A program made the translations under genes and the position numbers. DNA of 64,000 nt, from contig OZ024791.1 in the NCBI GenBank assembly GCA_964017065.1, positions 7,058,547 through 7,122,546 on the forward strand, in the 5' to 3' direction. The notes beneath the pieces are model-generated. The model saw only the letters and a program-made list of their open reading frames with translations, searched no databases and had not been told where the DNA came from. This document shows, in pieces, positions 25,101-35,300 of the stretch (position 1 is the stretch's first letter; every line of letters begins with the position of its first letter). The DNA comes from Haliclona indistincta. Its lineage: Eukaryota; Porifera; Demospongiae; Haplosclerida; Chalinidae.

Positions 25101-26152
25101 AGTCTAGTTAACATGTACGAACAAGAAAGCCCACCTGGACTCCACGACTGGGTCAGGATGCATACGCCCAATATTCACTAAAGGTAAACAGATGCATGAT
25201 GCATAACAGTTTATCGCTTAGCAACACTACTCTAATCATTACATTTGGTGGGTTTATAGTTGGCGTAAGTATCAGCTGCAGCATATTGGTCGTCGTCATC
25301 TTCTATGTCGTCTTCAGTAGGAGGGGCGGGCGGCTGTAGGAGAGGAGTGTCAAACAGATTGGTTATTCAATATGGCACATACCATTGCTCGCTGAGCGGT
25401 TGCTGGTGGTACCTGAGCTCGGAGCATTCCACCAGGCACAGGCCTATGATAGCACACACATGTATATTTCACAGCAAAGAAGGTCAGTGTTGGTACCTGT
25501 TGCTCACTACTGATCGGGCATTGGACGGACTCCCAGTGCTCCTCATGGGAGACATGTATCCACTAGTCTGGCTGAAGGAAGGAGGGGGAGGAGCGCCATT
25601 AGCATCCAAACCAAGCAAGGACAGAACATCGAAATCACCCATCATCTGAGAGCGATGAGTGGGTAGAGGAGGAGCAGTGGAAGTGGAGGGAAATGGTAAG
25701 AAGTTTGTATCGATGCTCTGCTGGTCTGGAACAGGTAATGTTGGCAGATAATCAGCATCTGTTGACTCCAGCAACGCAGCCAGTTCTTCCTCGATGGAAG
25801 CTGCTCCTCCATTGCTGGTTGTTGCTTGGGGAAACATCCCACCATTATTAGTTGTCACAGCAGGATGGTCTCCAGTGTTGGGTACCCAGCCAGGAGAAGG
25901 CATATAGTCTCCAGCTGGCAGTGCACTGGTGTTCTGATAGCCAGGCGATGGAGTATACAAATTGTGAGGGGTGGTTGGCGCACTTACACTAGAGAACAAA
26001 TCGTCCACAGTGCCTGGGTAGGAAACTGAACGGTTCCCATTGAGCATTAGAGGGGGAGGAGGAGGGGGAAGAGGAGACGCCTCGACACCTGTCTTCTCCA
26101 GGGCTAGAGAGAGAATGTCGTCCATCCCCCATGTCGAGGTGGGAGTAGCCAT
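18678..26152 (-). CDS. SBNO1: Strawberry notch homologue (SBNO helicase-like)
   Basis: Strawberry notch proteins are nuclear SNF2/DExH-like ATPases linked to Notch and other transcription programmes. Start ATG at 26152 ([20 protein letters not shown]). A low-complexity, proline- and serine-rich N-terminus and an acidic '[20 protein letters not shown]' precede the core. The core has Walker A '[20 protein letters not shown]' (near 23820), '[12 protein letters not shown]' (near 23260), the DEAH-like box '[12 protein letters not shown]' (near 22875), and '[10 protein letters not shown]' (near 22770). Downstream exons carry the family-specific C-terminal region ('[11 protein letters not shown]', '[11 protein letters not shown]' near 20770; '[13 protein letters not shown]' near 20360). 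The end is a Ser/Thr-rich tail at 18678. More than 20 exons; the largest introns are at about 22880-24850. SBNO1 versus SBNO2 cannot be assigned. Confidence 0.92.
22101..22171. repeat. (TG)n microsatellite plus GAGT repeats in an SBNO intron
   Basis: An uninterrupted TG tract of about 48 bp is followed by GAGTG/GAGT units. Confidence 0.95.
23441..23505 (-). other. tRNA-like remnant lacking a D-arm
   Basis: On the minus strand a 65-nt block has outer arms AATCGC/GCGATT, an inner stem AGTCTT/AAGACT, and a perfect T-arm CCTGG-TTCGATC-CCGGG. The space for a D-arm is missing. It sits in an SBNO intron. It could be a decayed tRNA gene or the head of a tRNA-derived short interspersed element; a functional tRNA is unlikely. 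Confidence 0.4.
25020..25082. repeat. GGGA/GGAA purine repeat in an SBNO intron
   Basis: Tandem GGAAGAGA and GGGA units on the plus strand make a pyrimidine tract on the sense strand of the gene, next to a splice acceptor. Confidence 0.8.
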
Positions 26153-26663
26153 AACACTTTAACGAGCTACGAACAACACAACAGGACTGTCACTGACATA
26201 GCTACATAAACTAGGTGAAGGGAAGTGTGTCTGTAAGGGAAATGTCTCGCTTGACGACTGCTGACCGCGCAGCAGGCGGCACTAGTAGTACATGATAGAG
26301 AGTGACGACTCAGCATCAGGGAGTGGTGACCAAGATCACGTGGTCACTAAAATATCCGATCGTGTACGGATGTAATCGTTCTCGCATTCTAGAAACTTCT
26401 GCAAGTTTCTAACTTCTGCAAGTTTCTTCGAGACACATTCATCTTCTTGCTAATAGCAAGTGCAAAAACTAGAATGTTCTACTGGCTGAGTCACTTCGAG
26501 AAAGATCCAGACAGATGGCCAGGGAGCTATATAACCAAACAGTGCAAGTTGCTGCAACACATCGAAAGTTTTATAAAAATTAATATATCGAGCAAGAAAA
26601 GAACTTCAGCCTCCAAGTTAATTTCATCACCTTTATTCTACTATCAACCTAGCAGTGGAAAAA
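26153..26663. promoter_or_regulatory. Divergent SBNO/HSP70 promoter region
   Basis: 510 bp separate the two ATGs. It contains an E-box in GATCACGTGGTCAC (CACGTG at 26337-26342), heat-shock elements (26387-26427), and a TATA box, TATATAA, at 26528-26534. The TATA box is placed for HSP70 transcription about 130 bp before its ATG. Confidence 0.75.
26387..26427 (+). promoter_or_regulatory. Heat-shock element with 17-bp tandem duplication
   Basis: TTCTAGAAACTTC (26387-26399) is a perfect three-unit HSF site (TTCnnGAAnnTTC). The unit AACTTCTGCAAGTTTCT then occurs twice head to tail at 26394-26410 and 26411-26427, adding further TTC half-sites. It lies about 100 bp upstream of the TATA box. Confidence 0.85.
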
Positions 26664-28562
26664 ATGTCTGCAGCTATTGGAATCGATCTTGGAACCACCT
26701 ACTCCTGTGTGGGGATTTTTGAGCATGGAAAAGTGGAGATCATTGCCAATGATCAGGGAAATCGCACCACTCCCAGCCACGTTGCCTTTACTGACACTGA
26801 ACGACTGATTGGAGATGCAGCCAAACAGCAAGTAGCAAGGAATCCTGAGAACAGCATATTCGATGCCAAGCGTCTCATTGGTCGGCGATATGACGACTCC
26901 ACAGTTCAGTCAGACAAGAAGCACTGGCCGTTTGCTGTCATCAGTGACCATGGAAAGCCAAAGATTCGAGTGGAACACCAAGGAGAAGAGAAGGTGTTTG
27001 CACCAGAGGAAATCAGTGCTATGGTTCTGCAGAAGATGAAGGAGACAGCTGAGGCCTATCTTGGCAAGCCAGTGAAAAATGCTGTCATCACAGTACCAGC
27101 CTACTTCAATGACTCACAGCGACTAGCTACCAAAGATGCCGGTCAAATTGCAGGACTGAACGTACTCCGAGTCATCAATGAGCCTACTGCAGCAGCACTT
27201 GCCTATGGACTAGACAAAAAGGGTCAGCAAGGAGAGAAGAATGTCCTCATCTTTGACTTGGGAGGAGGGACCTTTGATGTGTCTGTTCTCACAATCAATG
27301 AGGGACTGTTCGAAGTTCGCTCAACAGCTGGAGACACGCATCTTGGTGGAGAAGATTTCGACAACCGACTGGTCGATCACTTTGTGCAGGAATTCAAGAG
27401 AAAGCATCACAAGGACATCAGTAAGAATGCCCGAGCCCTCCGACGCCTGAGGACAGCTTGTGAGCGAGCCAAGAGGACCCTCTCCTCCAGTTCTGAAGCT
27501 ACCATCGAGATTGATGCTCTCCACGAAGGTGCTGACTTCTACTCCAAGATCACTCGTGCACGATTTGAGGAACTATGTGGCGACTTGTTCCGCAGCACAT
27601 TGGACCCAGTGGAGAAATCTCTGAGAGATGCCAAGCTTGACAAAAGCAGAATTGATGAAGTCGTGTTGGTAGGTGGATCCACAAGAATCCCCAAGGTCCA
27701 AAGACTGCTGCAAGACTTCTTCAACGGCAAGGAGCTGTGCAAGTCCATCAACCCTGATGAAGCTGTTGCTTATGGAGCTGCAGTCCAGGCAGCCATTCTG
27801 TCTGGTGACCAGAGTGCCAGTGTTCAAGATGTCCTCCTTCTCGATGTGGCTCCTCTCTCAATGGGAATCGAAACAGCTGGAGGAGTGATGACCAAGCTGA
27901 TTGAGCACAACACGAGGATACCAACACGCACTTCACAGACCTTCTCCACATACTCTGATAACCAACCAGCAGTTACTATCCAGGTGTACGAGGGAGAAAG
28001 AGTCATGACCAAAGACAACAACCTCCTTGGAACCTTTGACCTGACTGGCATTCCCCCAGCTCCTCGTGGTGTGCCTAAGATAGAAGTTACCTTTGATGTT
28101 GATGCCAACGGCATTCTCAATGTTACAGCTGTTGAACATGGGACTGGAGCAAAGAAGCAAGTCACCATTACCAATGACAAGGGACGTCTCTCCAAGGAAG
28201 ACATTGATCGTATGCTGGCAGATGCCGAGAAGTACAAAGCTGAAGATGAGATCCAGCGACAGCGAGTGACTGCCAGAAACAACTTGGAGAGCTACATCTT
28301 CAGTATCTCCGGAGCAGTGCGTGAACACGGAGAGAAGCTCTCACCTTCAGACAAGCAAACAATTGAGGCAGCAGTCAAGCAGACGACAGAATGGCTGGAC
28401 ATGAATGCACTGGCAGAGAAAGAGGAATACGACCACAAGAAGGAAGAACTTGAGCAGACATGTTCTCCGATCATGACCAAGCTGTACTCGTCTGCTGGAA
28501 GCCAGAATGGTGATTCACCTAAAGCTCACCGTGCAGGACCCACTGTTGAAGAAATGGACTAA
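26664..28562 (+). CDS. HSPA: Cytosolic heat-shock protein 70, intronless
   Basis: HSP70 is an ATP-driven chaperone. The 632-residue frame is intronless, as expected for an inducible copy that must be expressed when splicing is inhibited. The ATG at 26664 gives [20 protein letters not shown]; the frame extends 9 nt upstream to a GTG, which is not a likely start. ATPase-domain signatures are '[14 protein letters not shown]' and '[17 protein letters not shown]'; the substrate domain starts around '[19 protein letters not shown]'. The C-terminus is short, lacks GGMP repeats and ends EEMD rather than the canonical EEVD. HSEs and a TATA box lie upstream; poly(A) signal AATAAA at 28674. Confidence 0.97.
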   Translation: MSAAIGIDLGTTYSCVGIFEHGKVEIIANDQGNRTTPSHVAFTDTERLIGDAAKQQVARNPENSIFDAKRLIGRRYDDSTVQSDKKHWPFAVISDHGKPKIRVEHQGEEKVFAPEEISAMVLQKMKETAEAYLGKPVKNAVITVPAYFNDSQRLATKDAGQIAGLNVLRVINEPTAAALAYGLDKKGQQGEKNVLIFDLGGGTFDVSVLTINEGLFEVRSTAGDTHLGGEDFDNRLVDHFVQEFKRKHHKDISKNARALRRLRTACERAKRTLSSSSEATIEIDALHEGADFYSKITRARFEELCGDLFRSTLDPVEKSLRDAKLDKSRIDEVVLVGGSTRIPKVQRLLQDFFNGKELCKSINPDEAVAYGAAVQAAILSGDQSASVQDVLLLDVAPLSMGIETAGGVMTKLIEHNTRIPTRTSQTFSTYSDNQPAVTIQVYEGERVMTKDNNLLGTFDLTGIPPAPRGVPKIEVTFDVDANGILNVTAVEHGTGAKKQVTITNDKGRLSKEDIDRMLADAEKYKAEDEIQRQRVTARNNLESYIFSISGAVREHGEKLSPSDKQTIEAAVKQTTEWLDMNALAEKEEYDHKKEELEQTCSPIMTKLYSSAGSQNGDSPKAHRAGPTVEEMD

Positions 28563-28649
28563 ACTGTACACTAACTGACATTCAGTATAATAGCTATGCA
28601 CTTATTGTCATCTTGACTGTAACCTGTAATTTGCTGCACCTTTGTCTTG

Positions 28650-28679
28650 ATAATAATAATTATTATTATTTGAAATAAA
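28650..28679. terminator. 20-bp AT palindrome and HSP70 poly(A) signal at a convergent junction
   Basis: A perfect AT-only palindrome (28650-28669) is followed by AATAAA (28674-28679). It lies between the HSP70 stop and the convergent pelota stop, 152 bp apart. Confidence 0.65.
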
Positions 28680-28714
28680 AATTTTGAATTGAATCCTAAC
28701 GTCAAAGATAATGA

Positions 28715-30557
28715 TTACGTAACGCCATCATCTGAATCATCATCTTCCTCTTCGATCTCAGGAAGAGGGAATCGTAATATAGCTACCACACCGGAGAGCT
28801 GACCCAACTCTGTAGAGAGATAATAAAGGTACAGACAAAATGAATATTATTGTTACTCACGTTCACCGGAGACATGAGAACTGGAAAACATTCTAAGTTG
28901 AACAAAAATGAAAAAATAAAATAAAAGTTGCCTTTAAATTACATGTGTGTAGCTCACCTAACAGTGCCTCCTGCAGCTTTAACACTGTCTACCAATCCAA
29001 CATATCGCTGGCGAGTGGGTACATCTGCCGATCTAACATATCCAAGATAAGAGTATAATTTTGCTCAGAGCAGTAGCAATATTATACCTGAACAACTCAT
29101 CGGTAACCATCAACATCTCAATAGCATTCAGTTCATTTGCTCTCTCAACATGTGCTAGCCTGATGAGAAAGAAATTGTAACAGAGACTATAATACAGCTT
29201 CTTAACAAACCCATAGTAAGCTCTGTCTGGTTCGTTCTGTAACATTGCGAAGAAAGAGTCAAGTGCCTTCACCTCTCCAGTTGCCTTTGTGTCTGCTAAC
29301 CTAACAGCAACAGATTGGTCAGCGAGTACCTCTTTCAGAGCGTGCTTGTGACCAGAGGAGGAGTGAACCTACAGAGAGAGAGAGGGAGGGAGGGAGGGAG
29401 GGAGGGAGGGAGGGAGGGAGGGAGGGAGGGAGGGAGGGAGTGAGAGGTTGACCCACAGTTTATACAGTGTGAGCTCACTAGTAAAAACTTTGGTTTGTTC
29501 TCAATGAGGTAACGGATGTCTTGTCTAATAGCTTCAGCAAACATGTACTCATAAAATTGATCCTGTCAAAAAGTGCATGGAATGTGCTAGATTATAAGAG
29601 ATGCATACCTTCACGAATCCAGGACTAGCAACCAATATACATTTGACCACTGCGAAAAATATGCTCATGTCATTCAGGAAAAATTCAAAACCAACCATCA
29701 AAACGAACATGTCTTATCACTGCTTGCATCACAGTGTTATAAAACTTCTCCAATGTCTACGATAGTAGCAACAGCAGCATTGTGATACCAACCAGTAGAT
29801 TCCACAAACCTTGTCGTGATTGGAACACGATGCTTTTCTCTTTCGTGGAATATGCATCTCGATTCGAGCCTTGGTAAGTGTCATGCACGAGGTTAAAATG
29901 CATACATGAGCAAGACCTGAGGAAGATCAGTAGAGATTGAGAAATCAAAAAGAGAGTGCATGCAGTCACCTTCTTGCATGATTACGGCTGCAACATCAGC
30001 TGTCCTACTGGCATCACATGCCAGATCTGTACAAAGAAGACAAAGCAATTATCTCATTTACAGTATACAGACAGGTTACCCAGACGATCTAGAGCCACAC
30101 TATCCCAGCACTTCTTAGCTAGAGTGAACTTCTGATTTAAAATGAGATCAATAGTGTGGTAAGCCCCCATTTTAACATGAGGGTTCTCTTGTATGTTCCT
30201 CCCCTTCACTCGGAGCTGCACTGATGTAGAGTCATACTCTACAGTCTCCACTGAAACAGTGAGAGTAGTGCGGACACGCTCCGAGGTGCTGGAACCTGTA
30301 GCTGACTCACTGGTCACCTTCCTGATCAAAGAAGACAATGTACATTTTCAGACTAAAGTCAGAAATTTAATTTACCTGATTGTGGTAGATCTAAGACTAT
30401 CACCCTCAGCAACCAGGTTATATGCGTGCCACATGTCCTCAGCTTCATCAATAAATAGAGTCACTTGGCTGTAGCAGGTGAGTTACATACTACCACTCAC
30501 TTCAAGTTGGACTCACCCAGTGCCATGTTTATCAATGTTCCTTGCAAATAGCCGCAT
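28715..30557 (-). CDS. PELO: Pelota (ribosome rescue factor)
   Basis: Pelota with HBS1 binds the empty A site of stalled ribosomes and triggers subunit splitting (no-go and nonstop decay). ATG at 30557 gives MRLFARNIDKHGTGQ; then 'AEDMWHAYNLVAEGDSL', 'SERVRTTLTVSVETVEYD', 'LRVKGRNIQENPHVKMGAYH', 'TLAKKCWDSVALDRL', 'ALDSFFAMLQNEPDRAYYG', 'ANELNAIEMLMVTDELFR' and 'LGQLSGVVAILRFPLPEIEE'. The C-terminal tail is acidic (EEEDDDSDDGVT), as in other pelotas. Many short exons; one intron contains a long GGGA repeat. Confidence 0.96.
29384..29439. repeat. (GGGA)n repeat with G-quadruplex potential in a PELO intron
   Basis: About 13 uninterrupted GGGA units lie on the plus strand (C-rich on the coding strand), flanked by GA dinucleotides. 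Four adjacent G-triplets satisfy the usual quadruplex pattern many times over. Confidence 0.9.
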
Positions 30558-30755
30558 ATCTTATAACCGGCAACAGCAAGAAAATGCCAGGGACACTAGT
30601 ATCATGACACAAACTAGAGGCGAACAAAGTTCGAATTCAGATCTCGGTTCAGATACGAGTCCGCGAGGAGTAGTGGGTGTGATTTGCAGTGTAGATGGGC
30701 GTGGCTTGTGTGCAGCGTCTAGGTCGAGTCAGCAAAGTTGTAAGGAGGCTTTTAG
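30558..30755. promoter_or_regulatory. Bidirectional promoter PELO/NUDT6
   Basis: 198 bp between divergent ATGs, without an evident TATA box or repeat. CpG-containing segments (for example GGCGAAC and GATACGAGTCCGCGAG) are present. Confidence 0.45.
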
Positions 30756-32148
30756 ATGATGGAGTGTCTTGATGGAGATGTCGATCAGTGAGTTGATTTC
30801 TCTTTAGCTATTGTTTCAATCGTCACTAAATCGTATTATAGTTTTAATGGAGTAACTGTCAAGCCTCGTCATCTTGCAGACGTGCCTGAAGACAGATTCG
30901 AGCATTTGCTGCAAAGTGAGAAAAAATCTGCTGTGAAGGCACTGTGTGAAGGCTAGCATACTTTTCTTTTGCAGGATCTCTTGATTCCTGGAAACGTGAA
31001 GGCAGAAGAGGGGTGTGGCTTAAGATATCTACCGAGCAGTCTTGTTTGGTCCCCATTGCTGCTAAAGTAAGATTTATTCATGTGTGATACCGTATAGTGG
31101 GTAATTTTCGTGGGACTAAATTTTCGCGAATCAAGCACTTCAGCTTTTTCGTTAACAGGCCCTGACTTACAAATCAACGCTGTACATTTCATCAAGATTC
31201 GCGCGTTTTATTTTCATGGTTCAATCAAAAACTGCAAAAAACACGAAAGTTTAACCCATGCTATACGGCTATAAGGTATGACCTTTGACCTCTTTCTGAA
31301 GTTAGGATTTGAGTTTCACCACGCCAAGCCTGGTTATGTTGTCATGACAAAATGGCTTCCAGAAGGACAGCCCAATACACTACCAGAATACGCTAATCAC
31401 TATGTTGGTGAGTAAATGGGTGTGGCTGTGTGATTGTATTAGTGTGTCCACATGCTCAAAGGCGTCGCAGGATTCGTAGTGAATGAGAGAAATGAACTAC
31501 TGGTGGTACAAGAAAAATTCCTCCGTGCACTGAAAAAAGAAATCTGGAAGCTACCAGGAGGAATGACAGAGCAGGGTACAGCTGCATGACATTCATACTG
31601 AAAGAGCACTCAATTAATTGTATCGTTTTGATCTAGGAGAAAACTTGTTTGATACGGCTGTGAGGGAGACGAGAGAAGAGACAGGAGTGGATACTGAGCC
31701 TGTAGCATTGCTGTCTTTTAGACACATGCACAGCTATAGATGGAACTGCAGCGATCTCTATTTTGCCTGTCTGCTTCGACCTTTGAACACTGATATAAAT
31801 TTTGATGAAAAAGAGATAGCTGCCTGCAAATGGATAGATGTGAGCTGTGAGCATTTGATTTGAAAAATGCATTTATTGTGCCATTTCCATTTTCTATAGC
31901 TGCAGACATATGTTGATGATCCAGCCACACTTACCACTAACAGACTCATTGCTCAGAGCTATCTAGACTGCAAGAAGAGAGGATGTGCATTGCAGCCCAC
32001 ATTTCACTCTCACTACTTCCCTGGTCGTCCTGACCTTGTGTCGTATGTTCCACATGCTCTTCCTCCTCTGCCAGCAGCAACGCATAAAGAAGGAAGCAGT
32101 GAAGAGACACTATCAGGTGACAGCTCTACTCCTAGATCCAATATATAG
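30756..32148 (+). CDS. NUDT6: Nudix hydrolase 6
   Basis: Nudix enzymes cleave nucleoside-diphosphate-linked substrates. Exon 1 (30756-30787) encodes [10 protein letters not shown]; exon 2 begins at 30842 ([18 protein letters not shown]). The N-terminal domain '[15 protein letters not shown]' and '[17 protein letters not shown]' is the NUDT6-specific region. The Nudix box is split by an intron: '[20 protein letters not shown]' continues with ETGV, preserving GX5EX7REXXEEXG. The end is '[16 protein letters not shown]' at 32148. The third intron contains a MITE-like element (31089-31269). Confidence 0.93.
31089..31269. mobile_element. MITE-like element in a NUDT6 intron
   Basis: About 180 bp are bounded by imperfect terminal inverted repeats: ACCGTATAGTGGGTAATTTT at the left, and on the opposite strand GCCGTATAGCATGGGTTAAA at the right. 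TA flanks both ends, as for a Tc1/mariner-type target duplication. TTTTCGCGAAT and ATTCGCGCG lie inside. No coding capacity is visible, so it would be non-autonomous. Confidence 0.7.
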
Positions 32149-32190
32149 ACTAGACTGTGTACCAAATAATATTTGCTCATAGAGTTATAA

Positions 32191-32204
32191 ATAATAATTA
32201 TTAT
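32191..32204. repeat. AT palindrome between NUDT6 and CCM2-like stops
   Basis: A perfect 14-bp palindrome (ATAATAATTATTAT) lies in the 153 bp between convergent stop codons. Confidence 0.6.
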
Positions 32205-32301
32205 GTTCCATAGATTTTAATAACAAAATGCATGATAAGGAAACAATGCACGTCGTGGGAAAACGGATATCATGAAATTGTTATACTTCAGCATTATGTG
32301 T

Positions 32302-35300
32302 TTACATGTGTTCTTTAAACTCCGGGTGTTTCTTGAGGAACAAGTCTCTCTTCCATTCTGGCATGGCAGCAATCTCAGCTAGCTTCTGCTTCAGCTCTCG
32401 CTCTCTCTCTAACTCCACCTGTGTTATCTTAGCCTGCATAGCATGACGATCCTTTAAGAATCTCTTCTTCCAATCAGGCATTCCAGCATATTTTGCTTCT
32501 TTGGCTTCTGCTGCTTTTTGCTTATTAATTATTTCTTGTTCAACCTTATCCTTCTTCATCACAAGAATAGCTCTCTTCCATGCAGGAAGTGGCTTGCCGT
32601 CTTTATCTAGTATCACTGGAGGAGGTGCTTCTTCTTCTGGTTCTTCCTCCTCCACTTTGTCTTTTTTCATCTTTCTCTCTAGCATAGCTCTCTTCCATGC
32701 TGGCATGCCGGGATCTAGGGGCTCTTTTACTGAGTGAGTTGGAGCAGGTGAAGAATAATTGCTTTCCTGCTTCACTTTTTCTACAGCTGTCTTTTGAGGT
32801 TGATCTGCTTTTTTGCTTTGTACCTCCATGAGCTCATCAATAAGGACATTACCAGTTTTCTTGATAGCACTCTTGTTTGGCTGTTCTTTTGTTTGTGTTG
32901 GCTTGAGCTTCTTGGTTTGGGCTATTCTAATTTCGTCAAGTAGATTGTCTCGAGTTTCATGGACACTACTCTTATTCGAAGTTGCTCCACTACTCTTAGT
33001 TTCTGCTGTCTTTGGCTGCTTCTGCTGCTGCTTAGCTTGTTTGATCTGATCTGCTAAACTCAGACCACTGCCTGTTGACTTGTTGGGAGTAGAAGCACTT
33101 CCTATAGGTGGTGGTGGAGGAGGTGGGGGAACATCTTCAACAGCAGGTGGTGCTGGAACTCCGCCAATAGGAGGAGGAGGTGGAACTCCGCTAACAGGAG
33201 GAGGAGGTGGAACTCCGCTAACAGGAGGAGGAGGTGGAACTCCGCTAACAGGAGGAGGAGGTGGAACTCCGCTAACAGGAGGTGGTGGTGGAACTCCGCT
33301 AACAGGAGGAGGAGGTGGAACTCCGCTAACAGGAGGAGGAGGTGGAACTCCGCTAACAGGAGGAGGAGGTGGAACTCCGCTAACAGGAGGAGGAGGTGGA
33401 ACTCCGCTAATAGGAGGAGGAGGTGGAACTCCGCTAATAGGAGGAGGTGGAACTCCGCTAATAGGAGGAGGAGGTGGAACTCCACTAACAGGAGCTGGAG
33501 GTGGAACTCCGCTAACAGGAGGAGGAGGTGGAACTCCGCTAATAGGAGGAGGAGGTGGAACTCCGCTAACAGGAGGAGGTGGTGGTGGAACACCGCTTGC
33601 AGGAGAAGGTTCTGGAATACTGCTTACTAGAGGAGGTGGTGGAGCTGGTGGAATAGCACCTCCAGTGAGGGAAGTTGCTGGTTGCACTGCTTCAACAGGA
33701 GACTGTGAAGTAGAGTCCATACTTGAAGATGATAGTTGAACAGGTATAGATTGAGGAGAAACAGTAGATGGTTGGGAAGTTGAAATAAATGTAGGCTCAG
33801 CAGGCTGAATAGGAGGTATAGCAGCAGGTTGTTGTGGAACGACTGCAGATTGAGGAGCCGGCTGTTGAGGAATGGATGGAGGTACAGTAGCTGGCTGTTG
33901 AGGAATAGATGCAGGTTGAGGAGGTACAGCGGCCGGCTGTTGAAAAACAACTGCAGGTTGAGAAGGTACAGCGGCCGGCTGTTGAGGAATGACTGCAGGT
34001 TGAGAAGGTACAGCGGCCGGCTGTTGAGGAATGACTGCAGGTTGGGACAATACAGGTGCAGGCTGGACTTGAACAGGAGGTTGAGGAGTTGGTTGATAGA
34101 CAGCAGCAGGCTGTGCAACAGGAGGAGGTTGCTGATAGACTGGCTGTGCAACAGGAGGAGGTTGCTGATAGACTGGCTGTGCAACAGGAGGAGGTTGCTG
34201 ATAGACTGGCTGTGCAACAGGAGGAGGTTGCTGATAGACTGGCTGTGCAACAGGAGGAGGTTGCTGATAGACTGGCTGTGCAACAGGAGGAGGTTGCTGA
34301 TAGACTGGCTGTGCAACAGGAGGAGGTTGCTGATAGACTGGCTGTGGAACAGGAGGAGGTTGCTGATAGACTGGCTGTGCCATTTGAGGAGGGTAGACTG
34401 GCTGTGCCACAGGAGGAGGTTGTCGGTATATTGCAGCTGGTTGCTGAGGATAGTATGTTGGTTGTGATGGCACTTGTTGATAGCTGGCAGGAGGCTGAGC
34501 ATAAGGTGTCGTCATGGGCATTGGCTGCTGCAGCACAGAAGTAGCATAAGGATTGGGCTGTTGTTGTAGCATCTGCCGAGGTTGAGATGGCAGAATCATA
34601 GAGGAAAGAGGATCAGCAATGTTACTGCCAGAGTGGTATGTTTGTTGTCTTGGAGGTGGTGGTGGTTCTTGCCTGTCAAGGAAACCTTGTGTTCGATGTA
34701 TGAGGTGATCAAGAGCAGTCATGTCCACTTTAGCAGGCTGTTCCTCAGCTGTCCCTTGCTGGTCATTGAGAAGGTCACTCAGAGCATCAATGGTGTGTGA
34801 CACACTGTCATGATTTTTCAGCACTTCACTGCCAGCAGCAAGAATGTCAGATATACCAGTGGGATCGTTCTTGTCTTTCTTGTGTCGTTTCTTGTCTTTC
34901 TCTTTCTTGTGGCGACGTCCCTCACCATCATTGCTTCTTCTTTCTTTTCTCCTGTCTTTATCTCTCTTCTTATCATAGTCTCGATCTCTGTCTTTCTTCC
35001 TATCATAGTCTTGATTTCTGTCCCGCTCCTTGTCTCTGCTACTTCTGGTTCGATCTCTGTCTCTATGCCCATCTCGGTCTTGATCTCGATATCTGTTTCT
35101 GTCTCTGTCCATCTCTTTCCTGTCCGTTCTTCTTGGTTGGTCATAGTTCACGGGTGGTCCTCCTCCACCTCCTTCAAACTTAGATATGTGTCCCAGCAAC
35201 TTGCCTCTTGTTGGTCGATCCTTGTGCTCATCAAGATCTTCAACATGAGTATCACCGTGCTGGCTCCACCGCTTGATGTCACTCGGCTTCACGCCACCTC

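Noticed and set aside
27321..28480. Several minus-strand open frames over HSP70
   Set aside because: Antisense frames within a highly codon-biased HSP70 gene are a known artefact, and none shows splice sites or a family motif.
33170..34400. Regularly spaced repeats resembling a CRISPR array
   Set aside because: Units are contiguous, in frame and coding, with no variable spacers; the genome is eukaryotic.
33080..34544. Long plus-strand and second minus-strand open frames over the proline-repeat region
   Set aside because: They are other-frame readings of the 27-bp and 33-bp tandem repeats in the CCM2-like gene; their composition only mirrors the repeat.
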